64,000 bases of DNA from Ligula intestinalis (Eukaryota > Platyhelminthes > Cestoda > Diphyllobothriidea > Diphyllobothriidae). Every line of letters starts with the position of its first letter. The first letter of the stretch is position 1. This document shows positions 43,458-54,310 of the stretch, piece by piece. The notes beneath the pieces are model-generated. The model did no database searches. It was not told the origin of the DNA and was given only the letters and a program-made list of their open reading frames with translations. The DNA is taken from positions 27,123,971 through 27,187,970 of the forward strand of contig JAYGXS010000008.1 in NCBI GenBank assembly GCA_036362985.1, written 5' to 3'. A program made the position numbers and the translations under genes.

Positions 43458-43865
43458 GTCGAAAGAGGTGATCATCGACCACAGAAGGTGCCCCCAAGTC
43501 AGGGGTAAATAAGGTTGGAAAGTTTACTGTAGGAAAGGAGCTGACATAAGGCTCTGCAGAAAAAAGCTTCAGTAAACAAGCCTGTTAATGTGTGTATGTT
43601 CTGAGCCTCTGCACAGGTTTGCGCGATCCGCAGCCGTCCCTCCAGCCAAGCAGGAAATGGTCCTCTCTGGTTGGCTCGAGTTCTCATGGGGGCTCGCGTT
43701 AGTGGCTCGACCTTGAGACGAGCGTAGGTAACCGGTGCTAATGCACTCGTCGGCGGCGACGGTGGTGAGCCTTGGCACATGCGTGGAGTGGGTCATGTGC
43801 AGCCTGCAGCTAGTCGGCCAAGGGTGCGGGCGGCAGCACAGAGCATGACAGCGAAGAAAACTCGT
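43458..43865 (-). repeat. solo LTR, family G
   Basis: Best complete copy: TGTCGAAAGAGGTGATCATC, CAAGTCAGGGGTAAATAAG, AGCCAAGCAGGAAATGG, GAGTTCTCATGGGGGCTCG and CATGTGCAGCCTGCAGCTAG. Confidence 0.7.
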
Positions 43866-44089
43866 CAGCGCAGGGGGCTGAACTCAGGACCGTCACAGTC
43901 CAACCTTATCAGTCGTCCCGGTCTTCTGACTGGCAACAAATCTGCTCTGTTTTCGAGTCCGCCACATTTTGATGCTAGCAACCATCTATCACTCTGTTAG
44001 AGTGTGAATACACACTGCAGTGAACCGGAGGAGCGAATGAGCAGTTTGGTGTTGTTTATAAGATGCAATGTCGCGACTATTCTTGCCGT

Positions 44090-44360
44090 TACATAGAGCA
44101 GCCCGGGTGAGGGCTTTGGTCACCAATAATGGAGCACAAACGGGCAATGCGGAGAGGCGACCCATTGTCTCGGATCGCTTTCCACATTCTGGAAGAAGGC
44201 CACGAATTCGACTTATCAGGTACATGGATAATGACACGCGCTGCTAATAAGACGGGACGAGAACTACTGGTGGCCTGGGTATCAGACTCCAACTCCATCA
44301 ACAGGCATTTGGATATACCGCCCTGTTATTTTGCAATCCGCATTTGCAACCCGAAACCAC
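44090..44360 (+). pseudogene. Penelope-like element, GIY-YIG C-terminus
   Basis: Reads EHKRAMRRGDPLSRIAFHIL, EEGHEFDLSGTWIMTRA, GRELLVAWVSDSNSINRHLD and IPPCYFAIR in one open frame. This is the PLE endonuclease C-terminus (EH..A.r..d..S..a.H....GH.F....I......R..lEaW.S...SINrh.Dl.P.Y). Everything upstream is lost. Confidence 0.8.
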
Positions 44361-44534
44361 GGCTGCCACGTCAAGGTCACACGCCATAACTCCAGGGACA
44401 CGTGTAGGGGAGATGGCGTGAGCATGGCCGTGGCGTGAGCATGGCCGTGGCGTGTGCATGGACCAATCACAGGTGCCAACCCCCTCCCAGCCTTAGTTAT
44501 GCTTAGCCAACGTTTGTTGCTTTCTCAGTTTTTC

Positions 44535-44620
44535 TGACGGTGGCTTCGCATGTGGAGCTGAAACCTCAGAAGAACGAAATTGCTGTTCCAGAGATCGCGT
44601 CCTCCTCCCCTTTACACTAG
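44535..44620 (+). repeat. PLE 3' tail, hammerhead remnant
   Basis: GCTGAAACCTCAGAAGAACG with CGAAAT, then CTGTTCCAGAGATCGCGTC. The last block matches CTGTTCCAGCGATCGAGTC after the hammerhead at 46.7 kb. The core is degraded. It lies 175 bp downstream of the GIY-YIG fragment, as in the other PLE loci. Confidence 0.5.
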
Positions 44621-45582
44621 CAAGTATTTCGCAATGGTAATCTTTTTTATTTCTCATTTTTGCAGTTAGTTCTAATTGTGCAGATGATGTTTTAATTCTT
44701 CCATGACTTCTCGTTCATCTCCCTCTTCTCCTCTCTTCATTGGTCTTGTCTTTTAACCGGTCCTACTTGCATTTGCTTTCTGCCTGCCAAACTCCAGGCC
44801 GCTTCAGAGCGGCCGATGTTGCAGCGCGCTACACAACTCCGCATTATTCACTGAAACAAAAAAAGTTGAACCGTAGAGACTGCAGAACCTATGGCCATTG
44901 GCAGCCTGCAGCCAGTCACGAGTACGCTGTAGCAGAGGTTGGAAGATGTACGCCGGAAGTGCCTGTCGGCAGAGACTACGGGACATCCCTCCACCCCCCT
45001 TTTTTTACTCGCTTGACCAGTTTATAAAAAGTGAAGGCGAGCAGTCAGCCTAGAAAAGAAGGCGAGGTGGAGCGGAGAGGAAGATGGGGGAAGGAAGCGG
45101 GTGAAAGGAATTGGAGGAGAACAACAGTTGACAAGAACGGCAGGACTATCATCCCCGGCCAGAAGATATCAAAGAGAAGCTGCGAAACTTGAGAAGTGGG
45201 TAGAACAGCTGCGGAAGAATGACAGGACTTGGCGAATCAAAAGAGGGAGCAGGATGTGGGAAAAAGGAATGAAGACGGAAGCAGGGGTGGGAAGACGATG
45301 GGGGCAGGGGGCGTGCGATGAGAGGGCGTGATGATCAGGAACGTGGGGGCAGTTGAGAAGACAGACAGCAAAAAATAGGGGTTGAAGGCGGACAGCCAAT
45401 TCTGATGTTCGGCTTCGGCGTTCAATGCCCACTGCCTCAAGTTCATTCAACCTCATAGGCAGCCGTTTCATTTCGCTCACCCACGGACCTCCGAACGATT
45501 TCCACTCGTGCACACACGAGTGCGTCCAGAGCGTCGCGGTTGCCAAAGAGTCAACTGAACAGGCCGAAACAACGTGGGCCTG
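44621..45582. other. no clear gene; TATA-like site
   Basis: GTTTATAAAAAG at 45020-45031 followed by CAGTCAGCC would make a plausible TATA/Inr pair. Downstream is purine-rich with a 76-codon frame (45101-45331; helical YQREAAKLEKWVEQLRKND) that I do not recognise. Confidence 0.25.
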
Positions 45583-45951
45583 TCGTGAATAGTTCGCGCC
45601 GAAGTGAACTCCACTAGCATTTTATGACTGCGGCTCTGGACGTCTGCGAACAACCAATCACAGTTGCCGCAAAGATGTCTTCGGGCCCGGCAATGAATAG
45701 CAAGCCTGCAGTTGTGAATTGCTCTCTATGCTCACTGGCCTGACTGCTGTCAAACCAGCCCCTGGACCAGACTGGCCTTCCCGGCTGGGCGTGTGCTCCC
45801 AATTCAACTTTCTTCCATCTAGTCTTCGTTCCTCTGTATACCAGTATACTATTCCTAGCACTCTGACCTTCCCAAGACTTCTTCTCTAATGAGGAACTAT
45901 GTTCTGAAGAACGCAGTTGCTAGGGTTTAACTTACTTAACCGCCTGCAATA
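45583..45951 (+). repeat. solo LTR, gypsy family A
   Basis: TGTCGTGAATAGTTCGCGCC start, CAACCAATCACAGTTGCCGC, CTCTGTATACCAGTATAC, GTTGCTAGGGTTTAACTTAC and the end CCGCCTGCAATA. Confidence 0.8.
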
Positions 45952-46217
45952 AACTAATCGCACACAATTTGAACTTACTTCACCGCTGTTTCACCCTTTC
46001 AGGCATGGCTGGGTGCAAGCAACACTAGTCCTGGCTTCGCCACTGGCCACTGCTACCTGAGACAGCATAAAGTAAGGTTTTGTGCACAGACTTCTGGAGC
46101 CTTCTGATACTTACAGAATCCTGGATTCGATCTGATGATTTTAGTGCGCGAACCACAATCACAGGTTGACGGAAAACGGAGGTGAATGAGGGGGAGGAAA
46201 AGGGGGAGAGGTAAGTG

Positions 46218-46620
46218 TATCGAGGTGGTGTTAAGGCTAAGAAGTTTAACCCTAACAGCTACGATCTTCCAGGCCCAGTTCCTTTTGGGAAGAGAGAAGT
46301 CGTGGGAAGACTAACATAGTAGGAAGAGTATATTCTGTACGGAATGAATGGAAGGATAGGCAGTAGGATATTGACTACCAGACGACCGCACGACCACAAA
46401 ATAGCGGACGGCGTCTGAAGTGACATCTGCCCGGCAGTCGTCACATGAGGCCCTTCGTGAGCCGACCTATGATTTGCTGGTATAGATGCCAGAAACAGTA
46501 AGCCTTCCGAAAGTGCACTTCGGCTTGAGCTAGTCACGACAGTGTTCACAAGTGCACTTCGCGTTGAGCTAGTCACTACATGTGTGTCGGTAGGACCGCA
46601 AGTATACGATCTCAGGTGTA
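46218..46620 (-). repeat. solo LTR, gypsy family A, with a short terminal duplication
   Basis: Plus strand GTATCGAGGTGGTGTTAAGG, AGCTACGATCTTCCAGG and ATATTCTGTACGGAATG. The far end occurs twice: AAGTGCACTTCGGCTTGAGC then AAGTGCACTTCGCGTTGAGC about 50 bp on. Confidence 0.75.
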
Positions 46621-46689
46621 AACATGGCAAGAACTCCTTACAAAAAACACCTTCGTGTACTATAACATAGCTGGCTTTAAAGAGTCCCG

Positions 46690-46800
46690 TTTCTGCTTCT
46701 GTTTCTTACTCATGTCTCTAATGATGAATCCGCGACGGATTTCAAAACGTCAGGCGAATAAGCGTACTGTTCCAGCGATCGAGTCTTCTTCTTCTTCTCA
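46690..46800 (+). repeat. PLE 3' tail with hammerhead, degenerate
   Basis: ATGATGA (46721-46727) in place of CUGAUGA, a perfect 5-bp stem II (ATCCG/CGGAT with a CGA loop), CAAAAC in place of CGAAAC, then GTC, AGGCGAATAAG and CTGTTCCAGCGATCGAGTC. No PLE protein fragment precedes it; LTR A sequence lies just upstream. Confidence 0.6.
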
Positions 46801-47039
46801 ATAACTGATTGAACTGAACTTATAACGAAAAGCACCCAAACTAAAACTTCGAAAAATAAATGATAAACTTATGACTAAACTCAATAATAAACTAAAGCAA
46901 AATTAGTAGTTAGTACTATACAGCAAACTACAGCGTTGATTTTAAGGCATCCATACCGTAAACACTAAACGAAAAACTGGTGGATGTCAGAAAAGGCTGG
47001 TTTTTATCGTGAAGTTACCTCCACTGAAGTTCACACACA
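46801..47039. other. AT-rich, no gene seen
   Basis: A-rich sequence with ATAAACT repeats after the PLE tail; may be its 3' flank. Confidence 0.4.
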
Positions 47040-47077
47040 TATGGGATATGGAGTTAATTTAACGTCGGGGTCAACAA
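47040..47077 (-). promoter_or_regulatory. primer binding site, tRNA-Trp type (diverged)
   Basis: Minus strand TTGTTGACCCCGACGTTAA, differing from TTGGTGACCCCGACGTG mainly at one G, then a weakened extension. Confidence 0.55.
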
Positions 47078-47078
47078 T

Positions 47079-47540
47079 GCGGGATAGATGTGGTCCAGCC
47101 AGATAATAGGCGATAGAACTCATCCCAACATGTATAAGCTAGTTGAATATAATAAGGCGTGGAAGGCCAGATTGTCATGAATGATTTACTAAGGTTAGAA
47201 GGAGTAGAATATGAGTAATATACAAGTGACTCCTAGACAAGTGTAGTCCAGCCATGAGGGGGCTAGAGTCCAGAGGCACAGTCCGGAAAGTAGATCACCG
47301 GAGTCCGGACAGCTACAACCGAACAGTGAGTCATCGGCCCTGGAAGTGGTTGAGGGTAAACAAATCGTCCGTATCTCGAGCACTGGTCTCGCCTTGAGAA
47401 TTGATTGGCTGGTGAAGCCAGACCGCCTTGAGAAAGTCAGACAGGAGTGACCTTGAACGGAGGCCTTGACAATGGTGTCTTGCGGACGCATGGCGGTCGC
47501 GCCAGACATGACCTAGTTCGCGCGGCGTCCGAGGAAAGCA
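47079..47540 (-). repeat. candidate LTR upstream of primer site
   Basis: On the minus strand this would be the LTR ending at the primer site. It contains CACCAGCCAATCAATTCTC and a 104-codon frame that I regard as non-coding. The start is not resolved. It is not clearly family A, B or G. Confidence 0.4.
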
Positions 47541-48119
47541 TGACTAAGAAAGGGGGTCGCTACACACACATACACGCCCACCCATTCACTAGTATACACG
47601 CGTAGTGAACTTTGATCGTTCTCTGTGGGTGAAAGTAAAAATTATTTTTATAAACAGGCTCACTGAAACACTTGGCTGCCACAAAATACTGATCGCTCTC
47701 GTGGCTTTATCGCCACAGCCACCTGCTCGTTAACATCCAGGTAATAAATCATAGCTATCTGGGCGGCATTTTGGGGTGAGAATGATGCCAGGACAGAGTC
47801 TGTCAAGATAGCCTCCGCGCAAAACCCTCAACCTCGCGCGACTGTTAGCACGTGTGCGCACCAGAGTCTTCGACCGCAATCCAGTCTGACCAAACATCTT
47901 CCTGAGGCTAACTCACACATGACCTTGCTGGAGGTGCTGGACAGTCCCCCGCTGGCACACTTTGGACACGGATGGCTGCGAACTCCCTTCAACATATTTT
48001 CCACTGAATACGTTTGATAATATACTACCACTCCTACCTGGCGTTCCCATTTTTCGAAAGTATAAAATCCTGTCATTAGCTAATTCATGTGTAGTGACCC
48101 ATTCCGCGCAAACGCTCAT
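47541..48119. other. no gene; LTR A-like traces
   Basis: 47830-48000 has CAGACTGG..., GGCTAACTCACACATGACC and a GCTGCGAACTCCCTTC block like the U3 of family A subtypes. Nothing coding. Confidence 0.35.
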
Positions 48120-48395
48120 GTAATTGGAATTCCCAGAGTGCTTCTGATGCCAGGCGCAAACTCACGCGCGAAAGCTCACACTGCTGGCAAACGTGCGCAT
48201 CAGGGCTGCCCGGTCTGGCAAATTACATTCCAAGGCTGGCTCTAGAGGCCTGTAACGACCTGGCGCCCTGCGCTCGTCCGGCTGCCAACTTCCTCCAAAC
48301 TAATCCCCCATATCTCTATACCACGTCTCCCACCTGACTTCCCACTTATTTTCTCACACGGAACCGGATCCGAATCTCGCAGCGGCGTGTTAAGG
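48120..48395 (+). repeat. LTR family A, diverged subfamily
   Basis: CTGCCAACTTCCTCCAAAC, CTCACACGGAACCGGATCC, AATCTCGCAGCGGCG. Similar to 6240-6450. Confidence 0.5.
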
Positions 48396-48399
48396 CGTC

Positions 48400-49220
48400 A
48401 TGTTGAGAACAAGCGCTGCTAACTTGCGATTAACTCAGCACACACGTATTTATTACGAGTACACCAGGATAGTAATTAACTGTCATATAAGCGATCCCAG
48501 GTAAACGCAGAAGACAACCGGGAGAAGGTGTAGCTGAAGGCTACCACCGGGCAAGGGAATACACCTTGGGGCCTTCATACGAAGGGCAACTGTTACACAC
48601 AACTGTCTACAGGGAAGGATGGAGCTGGAGACCGCCACCAGCGGTGGGACGACAAATACACACCTTACCTGCCAGGGCACACCACCAACAACAGCCTTGA
48701 CTAGAATCGAAATAACCGCGCCGACGTATTTAAACAAGGATCAATCCCTTTGCGCTGTTGAGTCCTCTACACTGCTCTTAATCCATATGCCCGCCGGTGG
48801 AACGTTAGACAGCGACCTTGAGATATCAGTCGTTGCGTAGCAACGTACACGGCACAGACTTTAAACTGTCTATGAAACCACTGAGGACAATAAACGTGAC
48901 TCTTGTCAACGGTACTTTGAGCACTTTCCGAGAACAGGCGCTGCTAAATTGCGATACACTCATCATACATAGCTGCCATCTTGACTTTGTTATCCGGCAG
49001 AGGAGCCAACAAGACGCCAAAATTGCATCTGAAACCGGCAGTAACCTTCGCATACCACTTGGAGCTGGGGTTTGCCCGCACACCAGAAGCAACTATCAAG
49101 CACCAAGGAATGAGGCTGACAGTTCATGGACTCCTTTACCCAGAGGGATTTTCGACAAAAGAAGGTTCCTTGAAGTCGGAAGTCATGGAAGACTGATAGT
49201 GTTTACCCTGAGAAAGAACT
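48400..49220. other. unassigned; short direct duplication
   Basis: GAGAACAAGCGCTGCTAACT at 48412-48431 recurs as GAGAACAGGCGCTGCTAAAT near 48930. The 140-codon frame at 48818-49240 and the 73-codon frame at 48619-48840 have no motif I recognise, and the latter runs antisense to a frame of similar length. Confidence 0.3.
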
Positions 49221-49660
49221 TATCACAAGGGGTTATGTGAGTTATACTCTAGCAACTACGATCTTCATGCCATGGTTCCTTAGGAGAGGAGAAGTTGGTG
49301 GAGGCCAGAATAGTAGGAATAGTTTATTCTGCATACAGAGGAACAGAGAATAATCAGAAAGAAGTTTGACTTCGGAGCGCACAACCAGCCAGGAGGCTAG
49401 TCGGGTCCTAAGTCCGGGTTTAACAGCAGGCATCCTGGCGGTCAACGTCAGCGCTCATTGTCTGTGTCGGCCTTGCAGTTTTTTGGGCAGACAGACTTCA
49501 CCAGCCAACACGTGCAGACAAGTTATTTGTTGCCAACCTAGGGGCCAGTTTTGCGGCATCTGTGATTGCTCGCAGACTTCTCATGCCAGTTTTGTTGTGT
49601 GTGGGTGTAGAATTACTGAAACCAAGGGCTCTTTTTTTGTTGCCTACAGCCAATCAGGGA
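49221..49660 (-). repeat. solo LTR, gypsy family A
   Basis: Plus strand TATCACAAGGGGTTATGTG, AGCAACTACGATCTTCATGC, AGTTTATTCTGCATACAGAG and CGGAGCGCACAACCAGCC. Close to 39904-40300. Confidence 0.8.
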
Positions 49661-49889
49661 AAGGGGCACACTGATTGGTTTCAAACTCTCAAGAGGGTAT
49701 GGTCTAGAATTTCCGCAAAATGCTCAAGCCACTGTCTGCTCTTTTTACTCAATTCCATTTACTGGCATCAACACTCTCTTGAAATGTTCTGCTAAACCAA
49801 TGCATCTCATAGCTGCTCTGTAGCAATAGGGATGTCAAAGACATTTATCCATATTTCTCTCAATAAACCTGAGTTGACCTGACCTGACT
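49661..49889. other. no gene seen
   Basis: Short unique stretch ending in TGACC/TGACT pentamers (49874-49888). Confidence 0.4.
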
Positions 49890-50260
49890 TATCACAGGGG
49901 GTTGATTCAGTTAAAACCTAGCACCTGTGATTGCCAGGCCCATTTTCGTAGAAGAAGAGCAGTCAAGGGAGGCCAGAGTGGTAGTAACAGTTTATTCTGT
50001 ACAGAAGGAAGTGGAGTATAGGCAGTAGCATATTGACTGTCAGACGAGCGACCAACCACCGGCCAGCGGGGCACGTCCGAAGTGACAAGACTGCAGGGGA
50101 TTGCCGGAGGTCCAGCGCATGCATTGTTCCTGCAGCCGATCAGGAAATGGTTCATTCTGCTTGACTCGAGTTCTCACACGGCTAAGGCCAACACTCGAGA
50201 TAGTGGCTCGACCTCTGAACGAGCGTAGGCAGCCGCTGCATATGCATTCGTTGGCAGCCG
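49890..50260 (-). repeat. LTR family A running into family G sequence
   Basis: Plus strand TATCACAGGGGGTTGATTC, CCTGTGATTGCCAGGC, AACAGTTTATTCTGTACAG. From about 50100 it carries GATCAGGAAATGG, CTCGAGTTCTCACACGGC and GCATATGCATTCG as in G copies. An A/G mosaic, like 34136-34745. Confidence 0.65.
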
Positions 50261-50279
50261 TGAGTTTTCGCGCAAGGTC

Positions 50280-50647
50280 TTTTGTGCGTAGTGACTAGCG
50301 CAACGTACGCGCGCACACCGACGCTCAACTTTTGGCCCCCCACCACTGGGCACTTATGCACACGAGTAGGCTTTTCCCAGTCTCACCAATCACCTTCAAC
50401 ACTGAAACAGACAAAAGCCGCTTTGTGGACGCTTCTGGCGACGCCGCACTCTCACACGTCGAATTGCGGCCTCGAGGCCAGACGCTGCCTGTTCGCGTGT
50501 CACAAACCTCCTACCAATTCCCCATTTCTTGCAATACAAAACGAACTATTCCTTCCGCTTTGAACTTTCTCTTCGTATCCCGCAAGGAACCAGTCCTGAA
50601 GGTCGTAGTGGTAAGGGTTTAAACTACCAACCTAACCCACCGCGATA
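50280..50647 (+). repeat. solo LTR, gypsy family A
   Basis: GTAGTGACTAGCGCAACG start, CACGTCGAATTGCGGCC, CAAAACGAACTATTCC, AGGAACCAGTCCTGAAGGTC and the end CCCACCGCGATAGG. Confidence 0.7.
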
Positions 50648-51429
50648 GGCTGAATTTCGTTTTTCAAAACTTTTCCTATGCCTAAGCCTTGGTTGTTCAG
50701 AGAATTTGCACAAATCAAAACGCTCTTGGGCAGAGGTCGTATGGTTCTCAAAATGTTTGCTATCAATGTGGACCTGATTGTTTACTTGATAAAAGTATTA
50801 ATAAAGGGGCCGATATTAGGGTTTATGCATAGATATGTAGCAGCCTAAATTCGGTAGTGCTGCGCATATTCACCTCCTTTTCATCTTCCAAACCTTTGTC
50901 TACCCCCCCCGCCCAGCGCTGACTCATCCGCTAATATCTGCGCGCTCATTTAATTTTGCACCCAAGCTGTCGACGCGCCTTCGCCCGCAGCTAATCGATT
51001 CCTCGCGAGCTCTGACGCCAACACCTGTACCTTTTCCTGATTGGCTGATGACTAGACAAGGCTTCGCTAAGCCTTCGCAGTAAAGTTGTCCAAATTCATT
51101 CTGTCTTCCCAGACTTGTGATTTGGGGATCTTTCTGGTATCGAGACGACTAGCCCTCGATAGACATTTTGCGGTCTACAGACATCTTCAGAGACACCTGC
51201 AAACATTTTTAAACCAAAAACTATTCTTTCATCGAGCATAGAATTTAAAAAATAATATATATATATATATAATAGCATTGGATTCGTTCGCGCATGGTCC
51301 AAGACACGCAGAAAACCACCTTCGTGCGAGGTCCTATGCTCTGAGTGACCTCCTCTGTGGCGTCACGAGTTAGCAGGGCGTCCGTAGAAGCTCCAGCCCT
51401 CCTCCCACGTCACATGCGCATGAGTTCAC
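50648..51429. other. no gene; (TA)n
   Basis: Contains a C-run at 50905-50914 and (AT)n at 51253-51271. CTGATTGGCTGATG at 51038 is LTR-like. Otherwise unassigned. Confidence 0.4.
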
Positions 51430-51620
51430 GTGAGAACCAACCTCACCTCTGAGACAACCAACCACAGGTGCCGCAGCCTACATCAAGGCTCGATCCCTCA
51501 TGCTGGTCTCCCCAATCTGGCGAATCACCTTCAATAATGACTCACACAAAGGCCATTCTAGACGCTTGTGGCGATTCCCGCGCTGGCTTCACTTCAGACC
51601 CTGACCCCCTCGCGCCCGGA
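51430..51620 (+). repeat. LTR family A fragment, 5' part
   Basis: CAACCAACCACAGGTGCCGC, CCAATCTGGCGAATCACC and TGACTCACACAAAGGCC are U3-type blocks. It is cut off by the PLE fragment that follows. Confidence 0.5.
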
Positions 51621-51639
51621 CTGCAAGGCCTCAGGAACT

Positions 51640-51940
51640 CCAGGCCGTGGACAAAGCAACTACGTGGGAGAAACCGGGAGATTACTCTGGACACGAATGG
51701 TCGAGCATGCAGCGGCGGTGAGAAAGGCGCTAACACCCAGGTTGCAGCTCACTCGAAGGAGCCCGGCCATATTTTAGTTTAACGAGGCCGAAATCCATGC
51801 AAGAGGTGACAAAAGCGTGAGTTGCTAGCTGCTCGAGTCAAGGTTCTCAGCCCTCCAGTCTATCAACAAGCGCAACGATTTGTCACTCTCATACTGCGTA
51901 CTGAGACATTGCCTGAGCAAAAGAATCAGTCTCGTGGAAA
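51640..51940 (+). pseudogene. Penelope-like element, GIY-YIG C-terminal part
   Basis: GQSNYVGETGRLLWTRMVEH and AAAVRKA in one frame (the YvGeTGR...R..EH signature), then in another frame FNEAEIHARGDKSV, LLESRFSALQSINKRNDL. Frameshifted and stopped at 51781. The frame opens out of LTR A sequence, so the junction marks an insertion or rearrangement. Confidence 0.75.
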
Positions 51941-52179
51941 GGAATGGGCCCAGAAACAACTCGGACAGCGAGCATAATTGTCACGCTACTACCAAGCCCG
52001 CATCAGACACGGACAAGGAAATTGCGGCAAATCATCATGCACCAATTAAGACTGCAAGCGGTGGTTACAGGAGCGGATTATTATAGTACGCATACCGATG
52101 ACCGCTACGAACTATAAGTACCGTGCAGTCTGTGCACAGTTCACCCCGATCTGCGCATGGCTCAGACTATCTGAACAGT

Positions 52180-52260
52180 GCCTGTGATCAAGGATTCTCG
52201 ACAGAATCCGAAACGTCAGAATAATAAAACTCTTGCTGTAGTGATCGCATCTTTTTCTTC
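52180..52260 (+). ncRNA. PLE 3' hammerhead ribozyme, degenerate
   Basis: GTGATCA in place of CUGAUGA (52184-52190; C3 and G8 changed), a perfect 7-bp stem II (GGATTCT/AGAATCC with a CGAC loop), intact GAAAC and GTC cleavage site (52210-52217) with ACGT as the minimal stem III that pairs in dimers. It lies 240 bp after the GIY-YIG fragment in the same orientation. Confidence 0.7.
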
Positions 52261-54310
52261 CGAACTGCTTCCTGGACCTCGCATATTCACTTCTGTTAGA
52301 CCCTCTCCAGTTGTTCGGCCCAGCGATTCCACAAAAGCACCGGTTGTCAAAGCTTGGAGATCTTCTGATCTGGTAGCGCCGACTACACGCACTAGTGCTG
52401 ATCAGGTGAGAGCTGTAGTGAACGTTTGCATTCCCCGACACCCCAAAAAACGGACAGTTCCTGACTGGTTACTCTAGCTTGCTTAGGAGTAAACAGCAAC
52501 AACGGACGAAGAGTAGCCGAGGGCTTCGATTATGCACACAACGCCTGTTCCTTCCATAAGTTTATCCCCTTAACCGGTGCTCGTGATTAACCTTTACTGA
52601 GACAGAGAGAGAGAGCTGTTCCCTTCCACCATGAGGCCATACACATATACATCCTTCTAGCCTTCGTAGAATCACAGAGCTAAGCAACTACTGGAATGAC
52701 CTAAAAGCACCCATCCAAACTGATTTGATACGTTCCAGCTGTCAGGAGGCGACTGCAATTCGTCTCTGTAAGCAAGAGCAGCTCAGAGGTGGTCCGGGGG
52801 GATGAAGACATGCCCAGCTCGCTCTGAAGGATGCACGCAAATCCTGGATGGGGATGGTGGGCGAAAAAGGCCCCCTACCGCAAACAATTTCAACTGCCTC
52901 GAGCGCCTACCAAGATGAAGGCGGGAAACAGAGAAGTCCTAACAACAAAGTGCATTTCAAGAGATTTTGTTCGTCATTTTTCAGCAAATTAGCGAGGAAA
53001 CACAGAGGGGGAGGGTGGGTAGGTGTGTGTGGGGGGAGGGCGGGCGGGCGGAGCGAATTCAAAGGAGATTGGATCAGTAAAAAAAAGCGGGCACGACGGC
53101 ATACGCGCGCGATGAGTGCCTAATGAGAAGAGAAAACAAAAGAAACTAAGGAGGAACGCAGACAGCGCGGACACACAATTTCGAACACAATTAAACAACC
53201 GCGTACAGGATGAAAATCTCCTCGATCGTTTTCTTACAAAAAAGCGCCCACAAAACGCTCCCAATTGCATTTTAACTGCATGTGTGTGTGTGTGTTTGTG
53301 TTAAAAATGGCTATAAAATGGAGGTGGAGAAGCTTCGGCGGAGACGGGAGGCTGGGATCAGAATCTCAGGAGCGCATTGGAGACAGGGTAGCGCCAGAGA
53401 GAAAGAGAGAGCAGGAAATCAGTCAACAGTATCGGCACCGACTGTGTTGGCTTCTCTGTCGAACCTGCGCTGCACACACACGCGCGCGCACACAGTCACG
53501 CCTGCACTTTTTTCCTCGATAAACATACAAAAACGAGGAGAGAAGAAAGAAGACATGGAAGTTGTAGAAGGACAGAAAATGCTCGAAAATGGGCGAAGAC
53601 AGGGGCGGGAGCGGGAATTAGGTAGCGTGCCTTCAAAGCGACAAATCGATATCCACGATGGCGGGACACATTAACAGTAATAGTAGTAGTTGCAGTAGTA
53701 GTTGCAGTAGTAGTTGCAGTAGTAGTTGCAGTAGTAGTTGTAGTAGTAGGGTGCTACTACTCTGAGAGACAGAATAGGCAACGCGGAAGGCAAATCACTG
53801 ATAAAAGATAAACAAGGCTATAGACAGGCCACGGTAACACACCGACGGCAGCGTGGGTGGGCGGGCGGGAGGTGCGTGCCGAAGACGTCACAAGCGAGGG
53901 CAGAAGAGGAATTGGGCAAGAAAAGTGGTGATGCTGGTAGCGGTGGTGGTTAAACTTGGCGCACTGGTGCCGACAGAAGTTGCAGCCGGGGTCAATGAGA
54001 CATGCGCGTTCAGAGAACGAATCACAAAGTTGGACATTGAAGTAAAAAGAGAGGGTAGGAGGCATGGGGGCAAGCACCCATGAGGTGGTTGCTGACGGCA
54101 CCTGCCATAACCTTAACAGCAGTAGTAGTAGTATTCCAGTAGTAGTAATATAATCGCGGTAAGGAAGGCGTCGGAAGCGCGAGATTTCTCACCGGGGGAG
54201 AGAGAGACCGAGAGAGAGAGAGAAGAGGGAGAGAGCAGTGATAGTGGAGATGTGTAGAAGACCAAGAACGACCGTGGAGAACATAGGGGCCGGGGGAGAT
54301 TAGTGCAATT
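52261..54310. other. purine-rich region 3' of the GTPase exon; microsatellites
   Basis: Strongly purine-rich on plus (pyrimidine-rich on the gene strand) from 53000 to 54300, with GA runs (52600, 53400, 54200), (TG)n at 53280, G-rich tracts at 53010-53050 and 53850-53870, and a minisatellite. It may hold the 3' UTR of the minus-strand GTPase gene; I see no clear AATAAA on the minus strand. The frames here are low complexity. Confidence 0.45.
53673..53757. repeat. 12-bp minisatellite, five to six units
   Basis: Tandem GTAGTAGTTGCA units, decaying to GTAGTAGTTGTA at the end. Related (AGT)n occurs again at 54118-54145. Confidence 0.9.

Noticed and set aside
47195..47509. 104-codon minus frame
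   Set aside because: Lies inside the candidate LTR upstream of a primer site, and has no recognisable motif.
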